NCBI RefSeq assembly: GCF_030463535.1
Contig: NC_132894.1
Span: 17,293,933 to 17,357,932 of the forward strand
DNA: 64,000 bases
Direction: 5' to 3'
Origin: Salminus brasiliensis
Lineage: Eukaryota > Chordata > Actinopteri > Characiformes > Bryconidae
Of the stretch, positions 53,501 to 64,000 are shown piece after piece; positions within the stretch are counted from its first letter, which is position 1, and each line of letters begins with the position of its first letter. The notes below the pieces were generated by a model. That model was given only the letters and a program-made list of their open reading frames with translations, searched no databases and was not told the origin of the DNA. The position numbers were made by a program, and so were the translations under genes.

Positions 53501-56500
53501 CTGTGGTACTGTGCAAGTCCCACGCGCAGATGCCACTCTTATGCCACTTTCACACTTTTCAGGGTTGCAATGCATCAAGTATGAACCTAGCCTTGATCTG
53601 CTTGGCCTTGCAAGTAATAACTTCAACTTTTAGGTTAAAACGGCGATCATACCACCCCTTCCCAAACCCCTAAAAGACACAACATTAAAAATACAGTTGT
53701 TTCAAGCATCACATGCTACAAAAACCTCCTACACACAGAGATATGGTTTCCATAACATAAAATTGTTGCATAACATCATTGTCCAACTAAAAACATGCTT
53801 CTCCAAAGTGGTGACATTAGAGGAGAAGGCAAAAATGGTCATTTGAATGGAGGTCAATGTAAAATAGGAGTTTATTCTAAGTCATTTAGAGCATCTCTAC
53901 TGGTCCATTCACCCCTAATTATTTACACGGTGTACAGAGCAGCTACAGGGTTCAAAGCATGGAAATAAATACAAAAATGGAGATACATGTTCACAGAAAA
54001 CGGCCTCAACTAAAACTGTTGTCAGTTAGTTTATCACCAATTCCTATGAATTTATAAGCAAGAATGTAGACAAATGTCCTATATTTGATAAGAAAATACA
54101 CACTGTATTGCATATTAACAATACAAACATGCTTGCCTCTTATTAATGCTCCGAATTTCTTTTCAAACTTTACAAACTGCCAACAATAAAATGTACATCA
54201 CAACAGAAATCCATTCAAATTCATGAATCGATTTCAAGAGGAACAGAGAACCATCCCAAGCCATTTACAGCATTCTAAGACACAGAAAGTTCAAATATGG
54301 CTTAATTGATGCAAATATAATCCTTTAGACCACGATCAGTTGCAGTACTGTTGTCACTTCATCTGAAGTCTGATCTCTTGCAAACACAAACTATACAAAC
54401 AGTACTTATTTACATCTTTGTCAAACCACAAAAGTCTCAATTTAGGGAAATAAGTAAATGATAAAGGCCACTTTGTAATCAAGTCCACTGAAGTGCATTA
54501 CTGTCAGCGTCACAGAGGGAGTCAGAAAAACAGACGTCAGCTGGCTCGGTTTGTTTTAATGTAAAAAAAAATCCAAAATCCAATGTGTTCATTAAAGGCA
54601 GAGACAATGATATGCCACTCACAAAAATAAAAGATGTTAGTAAATACAAAGTAGCGTAAGCTAAATCAACAAATCAAGCCCTTTGAGAACACTGCCAATA
54701 TCCTTAAAGATAAGACAACTGTGTCGCATGCAAATACACTAGGATTAAGATTTTAAGACAACCCTCTTTGTCTCATGTTTCAGTGGTGGATTTTGCTTTA
54801 TAAATATGTTCAAATATTACCCGCCCATTCACAACCATCAATAGTTAGATACACATGTTCCAGGTATACTACATTTCTACTAGTAGTAATAGCGTGAGGA
54901 GGGCAGCGCACAATAGGAACGAGCAGCTGTTGCCTCCATCAACACCACTGCTATGGGCCAGAACATGCCACTTACTCTCCGGCATGCACCGCTGTTCAGA
55001 ATATAACAAGGGGATGGCAGGTGGCAATGCCATAACACCAACAACCTCCTCGTACTGAGCATGTGTTCTCCATATAACAAGGCTCACAGAATATGTGCAC
55101 GTTTCTTTTTAAAGAAACTATTTGTTTAATACACATGCATAAAAGACTACTAGGGGAAAAACAAAGACAACATATATAGCACATGGTTTCAACGTGGGTC
55201 CAACACAAAACATGCATCTCAAAAACGGAGATAGCACTACATGACCCACCTCTTCCGAGAATACTTGGGCGAATAGCAGAGTGGTCTCCTTCCTGACTTG
55301 GGTTTAGTAGAGTCTAATATTAGAGGTATCTGAATTATTAGTCTATTCAAACTAGCTGGGATTTTTCTTGGGTAAACAGCAGAGCACTTTTGTAAGTCAC
55401 TCTGGATAAGAGAGTCTGCTAAATGCCTTACATGTAAATGTAATCTCCAAGGAGGCGACGGCAAAAATAGCCCTAACTCTAAATGAAAGTCCCTGTAAAA
55501 TAGTAGTTTATTCCAAGTCATTTAGGGCATTTCTATTGGTCCATTCACCCACAATTTTTACAGTGTACAGAGTAATACAGGGTAATGGGACATTTTTTAT
55601 TTGTAATGCTTTCTAACTGAACTATAAAAAGTATGTTACTGTTACGTGAATCCCCCAAATCACTGGCACTGATGCTACGATGCACTGTTTACAACAGTGT
55701 AGGAGCGGAGGATAATCCGACCACTATAATCACTAAATGACTAAAAACAGCACTTCTCGGAATTAGGCTGCACAAAGTGTCAAGTCTTACTCGGTAGCAC
55801 CTTTACCCGACTATTGTTAAGACTCTGCTTTCCCAGACTTGCTTCAATTAGCATAACAAAGGGGTAAGATGCCTCCCCTGTGTTCTTAAAGATCAAGCAG
55901 GCTCCTCAAGTACCTGTGAACAGTCACTACCATCCACCCTTTTATCTTTCAGGCACCCTTGCAAATGCTGCACTATTTCCTCAACACACAGGAATACCTC
56001 AGACACACACCGCCCCCTGCCTACCTACCTACCTACCCCTCCCCCTCGCCCTCCTCCATGTCCTGCTCCCATTACCTCCCCCGCTTACCTGTGTCCCACG
56101 GGATGCATTAAACAGGAAGTACTCGCTGAAGTAAACTGCTGCCTACAGACTGATATATGAACATATTTCCACACAAAGCCACAGATTTAACACAGACTAA
56201 GGTCTTCAGTACTTCATTGACGCGAGGCTATCTCTGTAGACCCACAGACACAGAGATGGCCCAACTTCGCTAGCTAGCTACCCTCTTCTCGCTCAGCAGC
56301 AGGAGTCAAAACACGGTTTATGAAAGAGCCCAAAGACAGAGTACACAGTCAAAAACAGCGCTTACATCTGCAATCAAGTGATCGTGCAAACTATTACCAT
56401 AACTGATCATACTACTGCTCCTTTTTTCAACCTAATCACAGCTGTGATTTAGCCAGCTAACTAACTAACTAATGTAAACAGCCGTGTCCCACCGAGTTTC

Positions 56501-57055
56501 ACTGGTAACCTTAGACGCTTCAGGATGAGCCTTTTAAGCCGGTTGAGGACTCACCACCCCTTGGAGCTGCATAATTTAGCTACCAAGACATGGAAACTTT
56601 TGGGTCTACTCCATATTGGATAATCCACAAATGTCACCATAGCCATCGTCCCATAAACGTAGCTAGCTACCTGCAGATAAGGTGACCAAACTGCTCGGCA
56701 GCTATAAAAACAGTAAGCTAGCGCTGCGTTCATCCCCTTTCCAGGGGGGGGGGGGTCGCTAGAAGCCAATTCCAAGTTTACGCACGCCAGCAACGGAGGG
56801 GTGGGAGCTGCTTCGACTTTCTTGCGGCGTTTTTTTTTTTTTTTTTTTTTTTAGGATGTTCAGTCGGAATTAAACACAGCTTTAAGCCAACTAGGCACAT
56901 ATTTCCGCGGTGTTTCTGACTTTCTTACCTTTACAAAGAAGCACGACGACCACAACAGCAGCAGCAGTAGTAGTAGTAGTACTCCACGCTCCGAGCGGCA
57001 CCAGCGTACTACGGCTTTCTTCACGGCGATCCTTCTCTTTCTTCGATGAAGTCAT
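34777..57055 (-). CDS. ptk7: Protein tyrosine kinase 7 (inactive receptor pseudokinase)
   Basis: Single-pass co-receptor of planar cell polarity and Wnt signalling. Exons in transcript order: 56929-57055, 45782-46078, 45309-45411, 44611-44795, 43766-43913, 43555-43685, 42909-43175, 42652-42788, 42316-42451, 41990-42109, 41534-41683, 41268-41412, 40794-40921, 38874-39068, 38569-38718, 38014-38243, 37667-37747, 36481-36632, 36218-36396 and 34777-34937. All phases agree: 20 exons, 1073 residues (human 1070). Exon 1 encodes a signal peptide; exons 2-13 encode seven Ig domains (for example LRCEV...[25 protein letters not shown]); exon 14 the transmembrane helix [20 protein letters not shown]; exons 16-20 the kinase-like domain. 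That domain has [12 protein letters not shown] and [10 protein letters not shown], but SLG replaces DFG, consistent with a pseudokinase. Whether this is a ptk7a or ptk7b duplicate cannot be decided here. Confidence 0.96.
35768..35903. mobile_element. Short TTAA-flanked MITE, piggyBac-like
   Basis: A 136-bp unit starts 'ttaaggccctttcacacc' and ends 'ggtgtgaaagccttaa', giving inverted ends bounded by TTAA, the target duplication of piggyBac elements. It has no coding capacity and sits in the last ptk7 intron. Confidence 0.6.
36693..37565 (+). mobile_element. Decayed Tc1-like transposon in ptk7
   Basis: The ends carry inverted phrases ('gcatgcaaaactctggccac' on the left, 'ccttttgcatgcactgta' on the right). 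Near 37230-37300 the plus strand reads [16 protein letters not shown] then NLNITE, resembling the Tc1 catalytic motif around PDLNPIE. No open frame survives. Confidence 0.7.
38252..38286 (-). repeat. UG repeat just upstream of the ptk7 exon 16 acceptor
   Basis: In the transcript, a (UG)n run with one interruption ends about 9 nt before the CTCAG acceptor of the exon that begins the kinase-like domain (38014-38243), replacing the usual polypyrimidine tract. Confidence 0.9.
40262..40330 (+). mobile_element. Small Tc1-family fragment
   Basis: The phrase 'gttgctgactacatgcatcc' and 'cttcatggccac' matches part of the element at 26645-27500 ('gttgctgaccaaatacaccc'). The rest of the intron 39069-40793 shows nothing recognisable. 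Confidence 0.35.
44155..44230. repeat. GATA/GAGATA microsatellite
   Basis: Imperfect tandem units of 'gata' and 'gagata' in a ptk7 intron, next to a Tc1 terminus. Confidence 0.85.
44231..44492 (-). mobile_element. Terminal piece of a Tc1-like transposon
   Basis: Starts 'cagtgaagaaaataagtatt' and contains 'tttgcaagttctcccactta' and 'aatatttggtacagtagcct'. This is the 3' terminus and inverted repeat of a well-known fish Tc1 family, inserted in reverse and lacking the transposase. It is broken off by a GATC-rich simple repeat. Confidence 0.75.
44527..44579. repeat. (CA)n microsatellite beside a ptk7 donor
   Basis: About 26 CA units. In the ptk7 transcript it is a UG repeat starting about 31 nt downstream of the donor of exon 44611-44795. 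Confidence 0.95.
46640..47412 (+). mobile_element. L2/CR1-type LINE 3' fragment
   Basis: Decayed reverse transcriptase C-terminus: [20 protein letters not shown], then [20 protein letters not shown], followed by a tail ending 'ctaaatgccttaaatgtaaa'. Frameshifted and inactive. Same family as 20850-21505. Confidence 0.8.
48960..49585 (+). mobile_element. Tc1-like relic
   Basis: 'ccaacatgacaatgacccca' and 'aacacaaatcaaaggtgtcc' encode a broken [15 protein letters not shown]-type motif of the Tc1 catalytic domain, and 'tctgcatggtggtagtagca' encodes HGGGS(I). The 3' half of this relic lies inside the tandem duplication that starts at 49257. Confidence 0.65.
49840..50175. mobile_element. Non-autonomous element with 'gggctgggcgatat' inverted ends
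   Basis: About 336 bp bounded by 'agggctgggcgatatg' and its inverted counterpart 'atatcgcccagccct'. No coding capacity. A duplicate lies at 51033-51368 and a partial copy at 16740-16960. Confidence 0.7.
51033..51368. mobile_element. Second copy of the 'gggctgggcgatat' element
   Basis: Nearly identical to 49840-50175 because it lies in the second unit of the tandem duplication, not because of an independent insertion. Confidence 0.7.
55242..55444 (+). mobile_element. Truncated L2/CR1-type LINE tail
   Basis: Starts in the final coding portion ('cccacctcttccgagaatac') and ends with 'gtcactctggataagagagt' and 'ctaaatgccttacatgtaaa'. A strongly 5'-truncated copy of the same family as 20850-21505. 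Confidence 0.8.
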
Positions 57056-57560
57056 GTTTTAACTTGAACAGAACTGCTTGAAATGATTACACGACTTTAA
57101 CTGAACGTTAGGCACCAGTTTAACAACTTAATTCAGCCTCCTTTTCTCTCTCTCTCTCTCTCTTCTTCTCCTCGATGAAGTGTTCAGAGCAACGTGAAGC
57201 GGTCTTCTCCGAAGCTGAGCTAGCCGATTCGGCTAGTTTACAATTACTACGGATCTAGGAGAATGAGGCAGGAGGTCCGTGTCTTTTTCAGGGTAATTTC
57301 CCTCGCATCAGGACAAAGGGCTCGCTCCGTGTGCTATTCCATAGCTAGCTAGCTTCAGGCTCGATGACTCGGGAAGAAAACTGTGCTGCGAGGCTCCAGC
57401 CAGGTCGCGGTTCCCTCCTCAGCCTGAGTATTTAGATGGATGGGCGGCTTCCGGCGAAGGCTGCTGGGAGGAGGAGCTGTGGATCACCCGGAGCCTCTCT
57501 TCTACCGGACTGCGCTTTGTTCACGGTCTGTGCCCTGTTTTTAAGACGAAACGTCTTGCA
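57056..57560 (-). promoter_or_regulatory. ptk7: ptk7 5' UTR and probable promoter region
   Basis: GC-rich relative to the flanks, with a CT repeat at about 57146-57165 and a minus-strand GC-box-like CCGCCCATCC near 57438. It lies directly upstream of the ATG at 57055, which has A at -3. The start site itself is not determined. Confidence 0.45.
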
Positions 57561-60040
57561 GCAATGAAAGAGAGACGATTGAAGATCTTAGATAACTTTA
57601 TTTATTTCCCACCAGGTCAACGACAAGTTACGCAGTCGAAGGTCCAGAAGATTGATTAATTTTATTTACATCTCTCTCATATTAAAATAATGCCGTTAAC
57701 GCTGACCAGTTTGGGCAATTTGATTATGCGTATTAAACCAAGGTAAAATCACTAAATATAGCTACAGTTTCGAAAAGATAGTTTGATTAATAGAGTATTA
57801 CAAGATAAACGCAGCAAAAAAGTGGCACAAGACAAACAGTTTAGAAACTACGACTGAGCTACAATCACTTATAATTAAAATGCAATAAAAAAAAATACTA
57901 TCTGTCAGCATAAAATCTACTTAGAGCCAAGTGGTCCCATAAAATCTAGTTTAATGCTTAAAATAAATAACTTCACATAACTACACCTGAAACATTTACA
58001 GAGAGAGAGAGTGCAGTAGCCTATATTAAGACATAGGTCTAATGCACTGTCTTCTCAGTATTTATCTTTTGTCTACACAAACTAGTAGACAGATACCCTA
58101 TAAAATATTGGCCACCACTTCTTCAAGGCTGTGAGGTTATAACACAATCACTGGTTTTACACAAAAATTAATTGTATTAGAATATTTAAACATAGTGATA
58201 GCACAGTGTGTGGAAATATCTACAGTCTTACGCAAATGTTTGGGCACCCTTGGCCAATTTTAGTATTTTTAGTAATAAACACAGCACCTGTAGCTACAAA
58301 CATAAACCATTATTTTCGCACAGTTACTCTGTCTTTCAGAACATAAGCATTCATACAAATGATGACCAATAAGAGCTAAGTATTTCCATTCTTATCCATT
58401 TCTATAAACAAAGTTCTATCTCTGGTGTTTAGGTCAGGAGACTGTGCCAACATCACTGGCAGCAACACATCCCCAACACATGACAGATCCACCCCCCATG
58501 CTGCACATTTGGCAAGGTTTTCTTTTCATTAAATGCAGTTCCCTTTTTGTCCCCAAACATGTCTTTGCTGTTTGTGACTAGCACTTGTTTTCAAGACCCC
58601 TCTGGTGGCCTGAGGTAAGGTATCCTCATTTAGGCTTTCCCATGTATAATATGTTAATGTTCGCAATGCTGCACGCTGGAACGTTGTGCCAACAGCACAC
58701 TTGGCAGTCAAATGGAGATTTATGTCATTTATGTGTAGTTCTTTATAGGTCTTATCGGTCTTCCAGATCTCATCTAGTCCTCCAAAATTCCCATGAATTT
58801 TGAAATAACATTCCACAGTGTCTTTGCCATCGATTACTTTAGTTTTCATTTATAAAGCTGGAAACCTGATTCAGATGATATTTCCAAATTACATTTGGTA
58901 TTTGAGACTGTCAAAAATATAAATCAGATCTTTTGCAATGCTTGGAGCGCCTACATTTTTGCATAGGCTAAATTAATGATTGTGCCTTTTCATGTTAAGG
59001 AGGTAACTGTGCATTATGATTTACCAAAAATATTTTTTTATGTTTAATTATCTACAGAGGCTGTGTTTACTATCAATAAAAAAGCAGGAGAATTTTGCAT
59101 GATCTATCATGCTTCATGAACACCTGGATTTTGTCTCAAATATAACTTAAAGAAAACAGCCAAACTGGTCAATGCATTCATAGCATACATGAAGCAAAAC
59201 ATTCCTATATTTTATAAGTACTCATTGATGAGTAGCACTTTCTATAAAATGATTGTCATGCATTTGGGAAACCACAAAACAGAGTGCATTACTGGCAGGA
59301 TTTCCATTATTAACTGCAGAGGTAAAACAGATTTGTACTGATACACATAGCAGAACTGAGCAGTAGTGTATTTCACGTCTTCAATTCAATGTTCAAAGTG
59401 TTTTCTTAAAAGGACAGTGGGTAAAAAAAGTAGTAGTGACAAACACAATAACATGAACTAATAAACATTCACAAAGTAGACAAATCACAAAATAGACCTA
59501 TAAAATATACTAGAAGGGGGATTTGGGGAATATTCCTTCTACTATTGAACCTTTTATATTCTAATTAAATTATATTTGTATGTTCGGAAATGTTAGACTA
59601 TTTTCATGACAGAAAACCTTGATCTGTATGTCAGCAAGGGCTAGAATAAAAAAATCAAAACTGAGAACCATGAAAAAAAAAGATCACTGAAGCAGTGCAA
59701 AGTACATGCTCTTCAATACTTACAGCTTATTAGCGAGGCCACCAAACCGTTACACCATTCAAATGAGTGACGTGCTTAGTACTTGTAATGAAATTACGTG
59801 CTACAGCCATCATATGGTCTTCTGTATTGTTGAAAACATAACTGTACCTGACCTTCAAGTGTCCTCAAAATCTTCAGAGTTCCGCCTGAGTCAACACTGT
59901 TGATAATATTAGCCATTTTGAGACGTTTGGTCTTTCTCTCTGCTGCAACGGGGGATGTAATAATCATTACAGGAGTGTGTTTTGTATGTGTGAGCGTGTG
60001 AAGTTGGGGTGCGTTGGGGTAGAAGTACAGCAGAAAGTTC
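57561..60040. other. Intergenic region between ptk7 and the SOUL gene
   Basis: AT-rich. Apart from the transposon relic at 58228-58970 no gene is seen. Part of the right end must be 3' UTR of the SOUL gene; its polyadenylation site was not identified. Confidence 0.5.
58228..58970. mobile_element. DNA-transposon relic
   Basis: The left end 'acgcaaatgtttgggcaccc' and right end 'gcgcctacatttttgcata' are decayed inverted repeats. The interior phrase 'catgacagatccaccccc' recurs in non-coding parts of fish Tc1-like elements. A 106-codon minus-strand frame at 58529-58849 lies inside, but I do not recognise a protein in it. Confidence 0.5.
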
Positions 60041-63000
60041 TTAAGGGTCCTGGCGGATAAACCAGATCTCATTTCGACGGCTTGGCACCCCTGGGTTCTC
60101 ATAAACAGCCACCATGTAGGTGTCACGGTGAACATTTTCAGACACGCCCAGCAGCTCCCATAGCAGGCTGATCTGTCGGGAGATAGTCTCTTCTGTGGTG
60201 GTGCCAAAGAAAACCCTGACAGAAGAAAATACTTAAATCAGTCTACACTTTTAAACAGAGAGCAGCAATTACTCATTAAACTTCACTTTATGGTAATTTC
60301 AAGCTCTATAGCAACCATATTACAACCTACTCATTATAAATAAACTTACTACAATCACAGGACTGGATTTTTTTTTTGTTATTCACCAGTTAGTAGGTGA
60401 TTTAACTGACATATTATTTCTGAAATGTATTAGGAATGCTATATTAATCCTGGTTAGTGCTTCCCTGTACTCTCAAAACAGTCTCATCATCAGCCTCTTC
60501 ATTTCATAGCTTCTACAAGATGTTGGAAATATTCCTTTTTCTGGTCCATTATGGGGTGTTTTTTTAAGACTTGTCAGGTGTACTTTAAAGCTGCAAATCT
60601 CCTGTTTTACCTCATCCCCCCAAAAAACTGACTGAACTGTCCTAAAAACCTAAACCTAAACTTTAGATTTGAATCAAGATATAATAGTACACGTTTATTC
60701 CTTGAATTCAAGTTTTTTTTTTCAGGCTAATGTGACAATTGACTGGTGTTTCATGACCAGGTGTGGCTTGTATCCTCATTATTTAATAACAAAGGGTAGT
60801 AGGGTAAGGTTCTGGGTTTGTTTGCATGTATTGAATTTGCACTTGGTAGCTGTTAATGGCAACTTTTAATATGCAATCCAAAAAGCCCCCCCCCCCCCTT
60901 ATAATCAAGAGATGTTTTTGAATACACAGAATTTACTTCAAAATGTTTACTTCAAACCACTGTTTATACTTTAGAGGAGAAAGGCAAGATTAGACTAATA
61001 GAAACATTATTTTAAAAGAAAACAGCCGTTCAGGAACAAAATTTGGACAGATGAAACCAAGATTAACTTGAGTATTCATCATCATCATATCATAAGCATT
61101 CCAGCATCATCTGTTAAACATAATAGAGGCACTTTTAAGGCATGGGCATGCATGGCTTCCAACAGAACTGAGTCACTTTGGTGTTATATGGTGATTGGGT
61201 TGTAAACATGGGTTATGACCCAAAACACACTGCGAAAGCAATACAAGAGCTTCCTAAAGCAAAGAAATATAATGCACCTGTTTACCCAACTGAGCATGCT
61301 TTACACTTATTGAAGGCAAAAAGACCCAAAAACTAGCCACAACTGAAGGCTGTTTTAATGGAGAAAACTTAGTATTGGTGATATCCATGGATTCATGGGC
61401 ATCACACAGACACTGACTACAAGGATTCTTATTCTTTAAATGATGTTAGTTGGTATGATTACTTTTGATTAATGTAAAAAATGGATGTAATTCCAAAATG
61501 TTTAATGCAATATTTTTGTTTAAATCCTTGATATTAAAATCCATGAAGAGGCTGCAAGATGATATTTGATTTTGTCACTGTCCAAATACTTATTAAACCT
61601 TGCAGTATACATACATTCTTTTCTTAGAGAAAAAATTAACTGCTGCACTTTCAAACACATTATTTTCAATGTGATGTGTAAATCAAACACAGATTTTCAC
61701 ACATCGACCAAGTCTCAGCGAGTCCAATAGGAGAGCAGTAGTGCATCTGTTAGCTCTCTTCAACAAGGAGGAAAGGCTAGTTTTATCTGTTTCTAAACAC
61801 TAGCTGAACAATCCTAGGCTGAAAACCCACCTATCAGGAAAAGGTTTAGCATAGAAGCAGGTGTCAGCCCAAGTTGGTCTTCAGATTTGCAGTTACGAGC
61901 GTTTAAACTGAGGTGGCCTCTGAAAGAAACTTGCCCGTACACATATGCAGACCCTCCCGCGCTACCCACTTTTGCCACGTGTACTGCAAGCTGTGTTGAC
62001 AGCGTGTGAGTGAGGAGCATAGCACCTACCACGACCAGTGTAAAACCAGCAGTCGAAGGCAACTGCCTTACCTGGTGATGACTCGAATGGTGTCCCTGTG
62101 TATAATGGAGATGTCTGGGTCAGAAGGCTGGGGTGGGTTGGCCTGGAACTCTGCAGGCAGGTAGTATGCTGTAAGAATGTCTTTGACAAAGCCAGTGCCG
62201 TCTTCCAGCATCGTTATTTCATTTACGACAGGCACGGTCATGCCCAAATAACGGCCTGAAATAAAGAATAAAAAATATTTTGCATTAGTTATATAGACGT
62301 GTGCAAAAATGTGTAGAATGTGTTTGTGATTCTTAGCCAGCAAGTGGAAAAAAAATTAACTATTCCATTTTCCATATTCCACTAACGTATCATTTAAAAA
62401 TATGTTTCCGTTATTACTATTATTATTATTATAAAAACAATTTCCAAAATATACCAAAACAATCAAATATCCTTTTCTAAAAACAAATAATAATAATAAT
62501 AATAATAATCTGAGATTTAAATTCAGATTCGAATTCAAAGTTTCACTTTGACCTCTTTTAAACGTAAAAAAGGAATGTGTACCAGCTGAGTTCTCCTTGC
62601 AGATGAAACGCATGAGTTTCATGAAGCCCTTAGAGATGCTCTGCTCATAGAGATCCTCCCCAATAGTGACACAGGCCCATTTACCTGCTGGATACACCCT
62701 CTCCTCATATATTATCTCACCAAGCTAACACACGCACACACAAAAAGAAAGAAATGAGGCAGATAAGACACAGACACACACACTTGCATTTCTATGTATT
62801 CATCAATCACTTACTAAACAAATTATAAACAGTGAAAAACTCAAACTCTTAAATATAAGCAAGAACGATACTCACAGTACCTTTTCATGCCTTGAGATGG
62901 CAGCAAATGGAACTCGCTCTTGTCCCACCTCTTGGTTTCTCCTGGTCATCTCTGTAATTGGTCCAGTCATCTCTGTGAGAAACGAAAAGTATGCATGAGC

Positions 63001-63801
63001 AGGAGTTAAATCTAGACATTTGACATCTGACTTTTTTTTTTTGTTTTTTTTCCCTCTTCCACTAATTGATAGGGATTTTAGGAGGAAAGCTGGTCATACA
63101 GAGCAAAACGCTGAACCTTTTCCTGATGTGTCTAAAATATTTGTACAGGAGTTAAGAGGATTTTGGAGAAGTTTGAAGTTTACAAGTTGAACTTTGAATT
63201 GTCAGAAGTTTACAAACACTGAGCGGTAAATAAAAAGTGGTGCTAAATTTGGGCCTGCACTGTTTGTTGCATACCTGTATTACGCTCGTAACAAAAACTC
63301 AGGCCATGGGACAAATCTGAACCAGTATACCGCCCACTAATATTATGAGCACAGCCATGAAGGTAGAATGAAAACTGGGGCAGTTTTCCAATGTAATACA
63401 CACTTCATATACTTAACAGCGAAGAGATTTCAAGGACTGGTATTCAAGGTGTCGCATCAGTTGTAGCTGTCACCTCTTTTGCCATTACACTTTTTCCTGT
63501 TGCTCTCACCTGCTGCATGCATGATCCACAGTATGTTAAAGAGAAGCTAAAAATACTATTCTCAGAGCTACTGCCAAAGAGTCACTACCAACAGGCTTCA
63601 AAAACATCATGACATGATAGCATAAAATCCAGTAGTTGTACCTCTTGGAACGGTCACCTGATGGGTCCTGCCCACTGACTGCCAATGGGCATACAACCTT
63701 TCCTGCTCCTCGTCATCCATTGGCTCAGAGCTGTCAGTGACCTCATCATCTAAAGGCTCATCGTCCAATTCTGCAAGGTCTTCAATAGAGATGAGAGCCA
63801 T
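60041..63801 (-). CDS. SOUL/HEBP-family heme-binding-like protein
   Basis: Exons in transcript order: 63642-63801, 62881-62972, 62583-62724, 62072-62255 and 60041-60215. Phases agree and give 250 residues from the ATG at 63801. The SOUL fold is supported by YEERVYPAGKWACV, GMTVPVVNEI, YYLPAEFQANPPQPSDPDI and the terminal SRRNEIWFI, all in HEBP order. Family members bind heme or related ligands. An N-terminal extension of about 60 residues is rich in Asp and Glu (AELDDEPLDDE, EPMDDEEQE) and absent from HEBP1. The frame is open from the ATG back to a splice acceptor at 63826, encoding DRLTFGA, so translation could instead begin in an upstream exon outside the window; GCAATGG is a fair Kozak context. 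Which SOUL paralogue this is remains unresolved. Confidence 0.88.
61000..61605 (+). mobile_element. Decayed Tc1-like relic in the SOUL gene intron 4
   Basis: 'catgggcatgcatggcttcc', 'gacccaaaacacactgcgaa' (DPKHTAKA) and 'gagcatgctttacacttatt' (EHALHLL) follow the order of a common fish Tc1 family also seen at 1735-2110. It ends near 'gtccaaatacttattaaacc'. No intact frame. Confidence 0.7.
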
Positions 63802-64000
63802 TGCGCCAAATGTCAATCTGTCCTGAAATAGAGGAAGATAGAGTGGAAAATAAGATTATTTCAATGAAATTCGGATTAATTAAATAAGTAGAAAGAGAAG
63901 ATTAAGCTAGACTCTACATAAATGGAAACCTTGCAAAACCGTAAACATGCAATTAATATGCAGATTTGTTGTGTTTTTTTTAATAACAATCATATCCAGA
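63802..64000 (-). other. Upstream edge of the SOUL gene
   Basis: Bases 63802-63825 belong to the first identified exon (5' UTR or coding). The acceptor TATTTCAG precedes it, so 63826-64000 is intron. The upstream exon and promoter are outside the window. Confidence 0.6.

Larger units (their letters stand above)
46079..56928 (-). other. ptk7: ptk7 intron 1
   Basis: This 10.8-kb intron contains the L2 fragments, Tc1 relic and tandem duplication listed separately. A decayed 'agggctaagcaatctgacaa' element lies near 53408-53480. The stretches 47413-48950, 51645-53400, 53480-55240 and 55445-56928 show no recognisable gene. A pyrimidine-rich block of CCTA/CCCT repeats lies at 55995-56060, and there are two homopolymer runs at 56742-56754 (G) and 56830-56852 (T). 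Confidence 0.6.

Noticed and set aside
58529-58849. 106-codon minus-strand frame between ptk7 and the SOUL gene
   Set aside because: It lies entirely within a transposon relic bounded by decayed inverted repeats and resembles no protein I recognise.

Overview
The window looks like nuclear DNA of a ray-finned fish. Genes have multiple exons with GT-AG introns, and their proteins match vertebrate families. The introns are crowded with Tc1/mariner, hAT, L2-type LINE and tRNA-derived SINE remnants of the kinds seen in teleosts. The repeat mix suggests an otophysan such as a characin or catfish, but that is only a guess. All family calls come from reading translated exons; no database search was possible.

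Four protein genes were assembled exon by exon, with phases checked at every junction. From left to right: (1) a creatine-kinase-like gene on the plus strand (coding 142-5351), intact in frame but lacking the active-site cysteine and most nucleotide-binding residues; (2) mark1 on the minus strand (33241 to 7444), 18 coding exons for a 785-residue MARK kinase; (3) ptk7 on the minus strand (57055 to 34777), 20 coding exons for a 1073-residue Ig-domain receptor pseudokinase; (4) a SOUL/HEBP-family heme-binding-like gene on the minus strand (63801 to 60041), five exons, with its 5' end near or beyond the right edge.

The CK-like gene and mark1 converge over about 2 kb of 3' sequence (5352-7443). 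ptk7 lies head-to-tail upstream of mark1, with only about 0.5 kb between its likely polyadenylation site and the mark1 5' region. mark1 intron 1 (about 9.9 kb) and ptk7 intron 1 (about 10.9 kb) hold most of the mobile elements. They include a Tc1-type element with a C-terminally deleted transposase (28903-30055) and a recent 1,194-bp tandem duplication (49257-51644).

The genes are not an operon. MARK1 regulates microtubules and cell polarity and PTK7 acts in planar cell polarity and Wnt signalling, but their adjacency most likely reflects ancestral linkage. Humans have MARK3 beside CKB on 14q32 and MARK4 near CKM on 19q13. A CK next to MARK1 and PTK7 therefore looks like a further ohnologous copy of that block. 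The most noteworthy observation is that this CK copy appears to be an intact pseudoenzyme.
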